Shown piece after piece: positions 1 to 5,570 of a DNA stretch of 11,814 nucleotides. The first letter of the stretch is position 1; each line of letters starts with the position of its first letter. Source of the DNA: Candidatus Fermentithermobacillaceae bacterium UBA3907 (lineage in GTDB: Bacteria > Bacillota > Sulfobacillia > Fermentithermobacillales > Fermentithermobacillaceae); the NCBI GenBank assembly GCA_002391545.1, contig DGFF01000099.1:1-11814 (forward strand), given 5' to 3'. Made by a program: the position numbers and the translations under genes. Below the pieces are notes generated by a model. The model did not search any database, was not told where the DNA came from, and saw only the letters and a list, made by a program, of their open reading frames with translations.

Positions 1-74
1 AGGCGGTTCCAGAGGAGGTGAGCATTGCACTATCCATACCTATTAATCACCCATCACAAACAGAGGAGGAATAA
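1..74 (+). CDS. C-terminal tail of an upstream gene (partial)
   Basis: The frame beginning at base 3 is open to a TAA at 72-74 and encodes a 23-residue tail ending in Thr-Glu-Glu-Glu. The stop lies 2 nt before the ATG of the next gene, and the GAGGAGGA ribosome site (63-70) of that gene sits inside the last codons, which is the usual layout of tightly packed operon genes. The other two forward frames stop at 19-21 and 45-47. Too little remains to name a product, and a short random open frame cannot be excluded. Confidence 0.5.
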   Translation, partial: AVPEEVSIALSIPINHPSQTEEE

Positions 75-76
75 AT

Positions 77-853
77 ATGCGTGACCTCAGAAAACCGGTG
101 TATTATTTGTTTGACATGTCATGGCCCGAGGTAAGAGACGCACTTGTTACTACAAAAACAGCAATAATCCCCACAGGCTCAACAGAGCAACACGGGCCTA
201 ATGGTACATTGGAAGTGGATACTGCAAGAGCAAGGGAGTTTTCCATAAAGCTCGGCGAAAGACTTTATCCAAAAGTTATCGTTACTCCACCCATTCAATT
301 TGGCGTATCCGAGCATCATATTAATTTCCCAGGAACCTTGACACTCAAACCAGATACCTTCACACAGGTGTGCATGGATATTGCCTGGTCGCTTCATCAT
401 CATGGAATAAGAAAATTCGTGTTTGTCAACGGCCATGGCGGAAATCGACCGTCACTTAGCACGGTCATAAATCGGATAAAGTACGAAATGGGAGACGAGG
501 CTCTTTGGGTTTCACCTACTGCCCTAGTAGAAGATATAATTCGGGAACAAGTGTCTTCACCCATAATAGGACATGCGTGTGAAAGCGAGATCTCCCAATG
601 CCTCTACCTATATCCGCAATGCGTTAAGAAGGACGCTTTGGAAAAAGGCGATATCTACCCGCACATCTATGAGACGTGGCATAAACTCCCTATAGAACAG
701 GCTAGGTACTGGGACGAAATCACCAAAAATGGAGCGCTCGGCGACGCGACAAAAGCAACCTATGAATTTGGAGAACAATGTATAGAAACTGCTCTCGACC
801 GACTGACAGAATACCTCGAAGATTTCATCGACGACAAAACATGTCTAACATGA
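77..853 (+). CDS. Creatininase-family metal-dependent amidohydrolase
   Basis: A 258-residue protein of the creatininase family (creatinine amidohydrolase, MftE-type peptidase, FAPy deformylase and inosose hydrolase relatives), about the usual family length. Visible family motifs are GSTEQHG (34-40, with metal ligands Glu37 and His39), Asp48, SEHH (78-81), VNGHGGN (117-123, with His120) and HACESE (166-171, with Glu169). Together these give the expected dinuclear metal site, so the enzyme is probably an active cytoplasmic hydrolase of a cyclic or linear amide. The substrate cannot be read from sequence. The ATG follows GAGGAGGA at 63-70 with 7 nt spacing. It is followed after 31 nt by the membrane-protein genes on the same strand, which suggests co-transcription and possibly a shared pathway. 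Confidence 0.88.
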   Translation: MRDLRKPVYYLFDMSWPEVRDALVTTKTAIIPTGSTEQHGPNGTLEVDTARAREFSIKLGERLYPKVIVTPPIQFGVSEHHINFPGTLTLKPDTFTQVCMDIAWSLHHHGIRKFVFVNGHGGNRPSLSTVINRIKYEMGDEALWVSPTALVEDIIREQVSSPIIGHACESEISQCLYLYPQCVKKDALEKGDIYPHIYETWHKLPIEQARYWDEITKNGALGDATKATYEFGEQCIETALDRLTEYLEDFIDDKTCLT

Positions 854-884
854 CCAATAATCTATAAATAGGAGGTGTGTGTCA

Positions 885-1658
885 TTGTTTGTGGAAGGTA
901 GAATTGCTGGACTCTTGTCACTAGTATTTGTGTTCCTGTGCATCGAACTCGGCTTACGAAAAGCTGGGACCCAGACTATATATACCAGGCCTATAGCAGG
1001 CCTAGAAGCAATAGAAGAAGCCGTCGGACGAGCTACTGAAATGGGCAAACCCATAGTGTTTACTCCAGGCTACGCAGATATCGCAGGTACTACAGGAGCG
1101 GCCAGCCTTGCAGGAATTGACGTGCTCAACCATGTAGCCAGACTTGCTGCTCGCTATGATACTGGACTGTCAGTAGTAGTGGGACATCCTAACACATATG
1201 CGCTCGTTGTCGACATATTGAAAACCGCATACCTTGAAGAAGGCAAGCCTGACGTTTTTAATCCCGACAACATAAGATTCACATCAGATGTTCAGTTCGC
1301 TTTCACTGCTGCTGTCTTGGGACAAGTACAAAGAGAAAAACCTGCCACTGTCTTTTACACTGGCTATTTCGCGGCAGAAGCCATAGTAGTAGCCGAAGCA
1401 GCTGCCACAGTAGACGCAATGACGATTGCCGGAACTACCAACTATTTTCAGATACCATTTTTTGTGGCCGCTTGTGATTACACCATGATTGGCGAAGAAC
1501 TTCTTGCCGCTGGCGCATTCATTTCGAAAGACCCAAAAAGAATTGGGGCGATAGCCGGACAAGATTATGTGAAAATTGCAACAATAATAATGACAGTGGC
1601 TGGAGCCATTTTGTCTACTATGGGTTTGGATATTTTAACGAAACTCCTAAGTAAGTAA
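885..1658 (+). CDS. Membrane-anchored DUF6754-like protein
   Basis: A protein of 257 residues if translation starts at TTG 885. A GTG at 879 is in frame but lies only 2 nt from the GGAGGT site (871-876), whereas TTG 885 has 8 nt spacing, so TTG is preferred. One hydrophobic helix lies at about residues 6-22. It is followed by a roughly 200-residue soluble alpha/beta domain and a C-terminal helix at about 230-250. Features I recall as conserved in DUF6754-type proteins are EEAVGRATEMG near residue 46, a GYFAAE segment, and IPFFVAACDYTMIGEELLAAGA followed by GQD before the last helix. The family assignment is from memory. No catalytic motif is recognised and no function is known to me. It is the first of four membrane genes likely transcribed together. 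Confidence 0.8.
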   Translation: MFVEGRIAGLLSLVFVFLCIELGLRKAGTQTIYTRPIAGLEAIEEAVGRATEMGKPIVFTPGYADIAGTTGAASLAGIDVLNHVARLAARYDTGLSVVVGHPNTYALVVDILKTAYLEEGKPDVFNPDNIRFTSDVQFAFTAAVLGQVQREKPATVFYTGYFAAEAIVVAEAAATVDAMTIAGTTNYFQIPFFVAACDYTMIGEELLAAGAFISKDPKRIGAIAGQDYVKIATIIMTVAGAILSTMGLDILTKLLSK

Positions 1659-1699
1659 AAGGTTAAGGATCATCTTGCTAAAAAGGAGGTTTTTCTCAA

Positions 1700-2323
1700 T
1701 TGAAGAATATATTACCGATAATTATAGCGGCCATAGTCGGATTCCTTCTGCTAGCCGATTTCTTCCTAGATATACCCGCTATAAAAGGGCCTGCGGCCGA
1801 AGTACAAGATTGGGGTGTCATCCTTGCAGCCTTTGCTCTAGCCCTAGCTACGATAAACCTAATTGGCTTCCACATAAGACAAATTGGACGAAAAAGCAAA
1901 GATCGCATACACAGCCTAATACTCATCGTAGGCTTGCTTGCAACTGCGATTTCTGGGATCTTCATGGGGACAGATTCTGCAATCTTTGATTTCATATTCC
2001 GGTCCATATATACGTCCTTAGCAGCTGCCTTCTATGCCATGACCGCATTTCACTTAGCCTCTGCATCCTATAGGGCGTTCCGCCTAAAAAATCCCCTCTC
2101 TGCAGCTTTAATTGTATCAGGAGTCTTATTAATGCTAGGAAAAGCTCCCATAGGCGAAAACATATGGTCGGGATTTCCTGTCATAGCTAACTGGATAATG
2201 GAGGTAGTCAACGTCGCAGGTTCTAGGGGGATACTTATTAGCACAGCTATAGGCTCCATAGCCATGGCCCTCAGAGTCCTAACAGGTATAGACCGATCTT
2301 ACCTCGGGTCAGGGTCCGAATAG
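1700..2323 (+). CDS. Conserved polytopic membrane protein, function unknown
   Basis: A 207-residue, very hydrophobic protein. It begins at a TTG placed 9 nt after AGGAGGT (1684-1690); no ATG or GTG nearby fits that site. About six membrane segments are visible, near residues 5-23, 39-58, 72-90, 97-122, 133-149 and 177-196. A basic loop (HIRQIGRKSKDR) separates helices 2 and 3, which suggests a cytoplasmic loop there. The second half carries YRAFRLKNP, a VLLMLGKAPIGE segment and a C-terminal LRVLTGIDRSYLG, which I recognise as features of an uncharacterised family in assorted anaerobes. It is neither a transporter nor a channel that I can name. It lies 41 nt after the DUF6754-like gene, and its stop codon overlaps the ribosome site of the next gene. 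Confidence 0.85.
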   Translation: MKNILPIIIAAIVGFLLLADFFLDIPAIKGPAAEVQDWGVILAAFALALATINLIGFHIRQIGRKSKDRIHSLILIVGLLATAISGIFMGTDSAIFDFIFRSIYTSLAAAFYAMTAFHLASASYRAFRLKNPLSAALIVSGVLLMLGKAPIGENIWSGFPVIANWIMEVVNVAGSRGILISTAIGSIAMALRVLTGIDRSYLGSGSE

Positions 2324-2338
2324 GAGGTGCTTTCAACC

Positions 2339-2941
2339 ATGGATTTCTTTGAAAAACTGGGGCAAATCGACAACCGAATCATATACGTCTTATTCATTCT
2401 CGCAATACTCATACCCTTAGTGACACCACTGGGGCTTCCGGTGAGTGTAAGTCAACACACAAAACAAGCTTATGAAGTCATAGATTCTCTCCAACCAGGG
2501 GATACTGTGATAATAGACATCGGGATCTCATATTCTGGCGCAGGGGACGTTTTACCTCAAACCGTTGCCATGTTAAAGCATCTCATGTCAAAGGACGTAA
2601 ACGTCATCTTTACAGGCGTGCAGATGGACAGTTCAAAAATTATCGAGGATCTCATAAAACCGTACGAGGAAGTTGGTAAACAGTACGGGGTAGATTTCTG
2701 CAATCTGGGATATCTGGCAGGAGGAGAAAACGCAATAGCCGCGTATGCCAAGGATCTAAAAAAGGCATATCCACTTGATTTTAGGGGCAACTCTACCGAT
2801 ATCCTTCCTATACTTCAGAACGTGAACAGTGTTAAAGATGCCAAAATGTTCATTTTTTTCAGTACTCAAAATGCCGACATGTACGTTCGACAGATATCTG
2901 AATACCGAGTCCCTATCGTCGGGGGGCTTATAGCACAATAG
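2339..2941 (+). CDS. Membrane-anchored alpha/beta protein, N-terminal part of a frameshifted gene
   Basis: 200 residues from ATG 2339, which sits 10 nt after AGGAGGT (2322-2328); that site overlaps the TAG of the preceding gene. One N-terminal helix (about 13-31) is followed by a soluble domain of alternating hydrophobic strands and helices (for example DTVIIDIGI, VNVIFTGV, AKMFIFF), consistent with a Rossmann-like fold. No catalytic motif is recognised. The frame ends at TAG 2939-2941, but the sequence clearly continues in another frame. Adding one G to the G6 run at 2921-2926 joins it to the downstream part, giving about 277 residues with a C-terminal helix, the same topology as the DUF6754-like protein two genes upstream. 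This is either a damaged gene, a sequence error or a slippage site. Confidence 0.75.
   Translation: MDFFEKLGQIDNRIIYVLFILAILIPLVTPLGLPVSVSQHTKQAYEVIDSLQPGDTVIIDIGISYSGAGDVLPQTVAMLKHLMSKDVNVIFTGVQMDSSKIIEDLIKPYEEVGKQYGVDFCNLGYLAGGENAIAAYAKDLKKAYPLDFRGNSTDILPILQNVNSVKDAKMFIFFSTQNADMYVRQISEYRVPIVGGLIAQ
2921..2926 (+). other. Frameshift point: run of six G
   Basis: Six consecutive G occupy two in-frame Gly codons. Reading them as seven G restores one open frame: ...PIVGG, then AYSTIAPQAEPYL, then the downstream part. A one-base sequence error or a natural deletion is the simplest explanation. A -1 ribosomal slip on GGG-GGG or polymerase slippage would also work mechanically, but I see no strong hairpin just downstream and no clear Shine-Dalgarno-like stimulator upstream. 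Confidence 0.7.
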
Positions 2942-2961
2942 CACCACAAGCCGAACCTTAT

Positions 2962-3171
2962 TTGCATGCCGGACAGCTAAAAGGCATGTTAGTTGGGCTC
3001 AGAGGGGCTGCCGAATATGAAACTATCATGGGAAGTCCGGGCATGGGGGTAGCTAGCATGGACGCTCAGAGTATCGCCCATTTGCTAATTATAGTTTTCA
3101 TCGTTATCGCTAACCTTTCTTACTTTGCAACTCATGCCAAAACCCAACCTAGAGAGGAGGCGTTTCAATGA
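2962..3171 (+). CDS. C-terminal part of the frameshifted membrane-anchored protein
   Basis: This is the continuation of the preceding gene in another frame. The coding signal is open from the G6 run (about 2926) to TGA 3169-3171. The first possible start codon is TTG 2962, then ATG 2986, and neither has a ribosome site. That argues against independent translation and for a frameshifted single gene. The segment contains GQLKGMLVGLRGAAEYE, then GMGVASMDAQS, then one membrane helix (IAHLLIIVFIVIANLSYFAT) and a short polar tail. These motifs resemble the C-terminal region of a conserved uncharacterised membrane-anchored family. Its stop overlaps the ATG of the next gene as ATGA, so the next gene's translation may depend on ribosomes finishing this frame. 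That favours a functional full-length product. Confidence 0.6.
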   Translation: MHAGQLKGMLVGLRGAAEYETIMGSPGMGVASMDAQSIAHLLIIVFIVIANLSYFATHAKTQPREEAFQ

Positions 3172-3776
3172 GTAGAGATCCTGTCATATGGGTTTCAGCA
3201 ATTGTTACGATTATAGCTTTTTCCTATTTATTTAAAGAAAACGAACTGTACAAAGCCGTCGAACACCTTTACGTAGGCGTAGCAGCTGGTTATACATTGG
3301 TGATGGGATATAACAACATAGTGTCGAAAGTATGGACACCGCTTAGCAGAGACGGGAACTTCGTGGTGTTGATTCCGGCTGTAATAGGGCTTATGCTATA
3401 CGTTCCGTACATTAGCAAACAATACTCATGGATAAAGCGCATACCTATCGCAGTTATAGTTGGAATCGGCATGGCTCTCACTGCTAGAACCCAGGTAATG
3501 CAGCAATTCATCGAACAGATAAAAGCCACTATGGTACCTATCAATAGTATAAACTCATTCATAATCCTCTTAGGGACAATAGGAACCTTATGCTACTTCC
3601 TATTTACATTCAAACCGAGTTTACCTATTAAAACAGGCTCTGAAATAGGCAAATGGACTATAATGATTACCCTAGGTGCGGCTTTTGGGGCTGGTATTAT
3701 GGGCCGCATTTCGCTTCTTATCGATAGAATGTTTCTGATTTTCCGAGACTGGATCCCATTGATAAAACTACACTGA
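3168..3776 (+). CDS. Conserved polytopic membrane protein, function unknown
   Basis: A 202-residue hydrophobic protein that ends the operon. ATG 3168 follows GAGAGGAGG (3152-3160) by 7 nt and overlaps the preceding stop as ATGA, so the two are probably translationally coupled. About six membrane segments are visible, near residues 5-21, 33-50, 64-83, 92-107, 128-147 and 162-190. Motifs are EHLYVGVAAGY at 32-42 and a C-terminal GAAFGAGIMGRISLLIDR followed by a DWI segment. I recall these motifs from an uncharacterised family that travels with DUF6754-like genes. No transport or enzyme motif is recognised. It may pair with the single-helix-anchored protein encoded just upstream. The terminator follows 20 nt after its stop. 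Confidence 0.85.
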   Translation: MSRDPVIWVSAIVTIIAFSYLFKENELYKAVEHLYVGVAAGYTLVMGYNNIVSKVWTPLSRDGNFVVLIPAVIGLMLYVPYISKQYSWIKRIPIAVIVGIGMALTARTQVMQQFIEQIKATMVPINSINSFIILLGTIGTLCYFLFTFKPSLPIKTGSEIGKWTIMITLGAAFGAGIMGRISLLIDRMFLIFRDWIPLIKLH

Positions 3777-3796
3777 GTTGCTAAAGAACATTCCGC

Positions 3797-3845
3797 AAAA
3801 AGCGCTTGCTGGGCGTTAGCATCAATTCCCAGTAAGCGCTTTTTT
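3797..3845 (+). terminator. Rho-independent terminator of the left operon
   Basis: Arms AGCGCTTGCTGGG (3801-3813) and CCCAGTAAGCGCT (3828-3840) pair over 13 bp with a single G-U, around a 14-nt loop. They are followed by TTTTT (3841-3845). The A-run before the left arm lets the stem extend and also gives a T-run on the opposite strand, so weaker termination from the right is possible. It closes the + strand gene group. Confidence 0.9.
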
Positions 3846-4283
3846 ATTGACACACTAAACAACTGACCAATTACACAAAGGTAATCGATAAGCACACGGT
3901 ATTGCGACTCTTTGGGTGTTTTCTTAATGCATAATTACCAATCGCAACTTTCTTGACAATCTTTCATTCGATTCGTCACATATTCTGTAGCAGGAAGTAC
4001 CCAAACGACAACTTCGTCACCCGCCGCCCACTTTAGAGAAATAGGAGAAGATTAATAAGAACAATTATGTGAAAAAACTCCAATGGTACTACCCGAAGAT
4101 GCGGTTCGTGACTGTAACAGGTCCAAAAGAAAATTAGAAAACACTTTCAGAAAGGAAGGTGATTAACACGGTATGCCCATCGGTGTACGGTATAAAATGT
4201 CCTACCACCTTAGGAAACAAAAAAGAAGCACCTACAAATAAGCAATCCTCTAATCTAAAAGAATATTCCTAGCGATTGCCCTC
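3846..4283. other. Gene-poor convergent gap with coding-like scraps
   Basis: This 438-bp gap separates the + operon from the end of mcrC on the - strand. No credible complete gene was found. Two short scraps look coding-like. On the + strand, GTG 4069 opens a 22-codon frame with KMRFVTVTGPKEN before TAG 4135, and the same frame stays open past that stop to TAG 4270. On the - strand, a frame of about 38 codons near 3943-4055 includes WAAGDEVVVWVLPATEY. Both lack supporting length and are probably decayed gene remnants or chance. A TTGACA at 3953 has no convincing -10 partner. Confidence 0.5.
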
Positions 4284-5570
4284 TTAGGCACTATCGGCCC
4301 CGGCAGGCAGTACGATTATGCTGTTGATATAACGTCTTAGGGCCGCTCTGTCATGGTGGATAAGATCGGCCGTTTTTATCAGATCTATAGGTTGAAGTAT
4401 CACTGAGGCCGTCTGCATGCCGTCGATCGGTGATATCACGTTTATCTTTTGCGCCGGTAAATCCTCAGTGGCCGGGTATATTATGGTAGCGGTATTATCT
4501 CCAACGCCGCTTAAAGCGTAAACAGCCAACTGGTAGAGCATATTAGTCGGCAAGCCACTTTGCCACAAATCCCTGTATTTGGCGTCTAACAACCTTACAA
4601 CCTTCCCATACCGAATAAGGGCAAAATCCGGCCGCATTGTGGGCGGATTTCTAAATTGCGGGTTCAGGAATGGGTCGTAAGCGAACATGCTCCGCAGGGC
4701 ATATTGATCCTTCACCTGATAATCCTCGGCATATTCGTGCAACAAGCGAAGAATAAGTCTTTCGAAAAACACATTCATATCGAAGAAGTAGCCGCATAGC
4801 AAAGCCTCATGGCTTCTTTCTTTCATCTCTATCCCGCATGAGTTATACAAAAGATCGATGATAGTTAGAAGAGATCGATAACTTTCCGTTAGCCTGTTTA
4901 ACGAATTGAGAGCTCGCCTTATGACTATGTTGTCAAGATTCACCGCTGTTACTTCATCACTTAGAAGTGAGCAAAGCTTCCTTATGCCCATTCTAAGCAT
5001 GTCATCTGTCACCAGCTCTAAACTAAATCGCAAACCAGCAAGCAGTACCTGGTTTAATAAGGTATCCTCAACGCGCTCGAAATATCTGCAGGGCAAACTT
5101 TCGCCAAGCAAGCCCGCACGCGAAGCAATCCGTCCTACATCAATTCGACCTTTCGGTGACGCCAACTCTGCTTCTTTACACACGTAATCCCGGCTGAGGC
5201 CTCGCGTTATCAAGTCTTCCGCCTCAACATAAAGCTGGTATACCATCAGATCGAAAAAATCGAGCGAATCTATGAAATGGTGAGCCTTTTCGAACAGTTT
5301 CATGTCTTTTAAACCATAAGCATACTTTAGCAGGCGATAAAGAGGTAGACCTGTTATCTTGGGCGAGACGTTTACTTGCAAGGAACCCAATGTAACCCGT
5401 CCCACGTGCGAGTTTGCATCAATTCGTATGCAGTCTCTTAATTCCAGTATGTTCAAAACCCCGGCTTGGTTAAGTTTTTGGGCAGCCTGCCTTGCTGCCT
5501 TATCAAATGAGTAGTCGTCATATTGTACGATTATGGACTCCCATTCTGTTAAACTAATCAGCATAGTCAT
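4284..5570 (-). CDS. mcrC: McrC, nuclease subunit of McrBC modification-dependent restriction
   Basis: 428 residues if started at the ATG at 5570; an ATG at 5564 is an alternative, and the longer upstream frame only overlaps mcrB. McrC carries the PD-(D/E)XK nuclease and stimulates the GTPase of its McrB partner, so that DNA containing modified bases is cut. In the second half the catalytic core is visible as RPDFAL (Asp315) followed by LLDAKY (Asp329 and Lys331), with a downstream LYQLAVYA helix (Gln347) typical of this nuclease group. The N-terminal region (about 1-270) is the McrB-contacting part. A GAAGAAGG stretch just upstream could serve as ribosome site. The start overlaps the mcrB stop by 17 nt, indicating translational coupling and a fixed stoichiometry. 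Length and motifs look intact. Confidence 0.92.
   Translation of the reverse strand: MTMLISLTEWESIIVQYDDYSFDKAARQAAQKLNQAGVLNILELRDCIRIDANSHVGRVTLGSLQVNVSPKITGLPLYRLLKYAYGLKDMKLFEKAHHFIDSLDFFDLMVYQLYVEAEDLITRGLSRDYVCKEAELASPKGRIDVGRIASRAGLLGESLPCRYFERVEDTLLNQVLLAGLRFSLELVTDDMLRMGIRKLCSLLSDEVTAVNLDNIVIRRALNSLNRLTESYRSLLTIIDLLYNSCGIEMKERSHEALLCGYFFDMNVFFERLILRLLHEYAEDYQVKDQYALRSMFAYDPFLNPQFRNPPTMRPDFALIRYGKVVRLLDAKYRDLWQSGLPTNMLYQLAVYALSGVGDNTATIIYPATEDLPAQKINVISPIDGMQTASVILQPIDLIKTADLIHHDRAALRRYINSIIVLPAGADSA

Noticed and set aside
49..62. Iron-sulfur cluster binding as certain in the reductase (protein residues 49-62, gene at 9960-10547)
   Set aside because: The four-cysteine pattern fits, but many FMN-only relatives keep a similar pattern, so it is stated only as a possibility.
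2921..2941. Programmed -1 ribosomal frameshifting as the leading explanation of the split gene
   Set aside because: The run permits slippage, but no strong downstream hairpin or upstream stimulator is visible. A single-base indel in a homopolymer is simpler, so slippage is kept only as an alternative.
3953..3986. TTGACA in the convergent gap as a promoter
   Set aside because: No acceptable -10 hexamer lies 16-18 nt downstream, and no credible gene follows it.
3896..4175. Two copies of ACACGGTAT as a direct repeat pair
   Set aside because: Only 9 bp, about 270 nt apart, with no target-site or element structure around them; consistent with chance.
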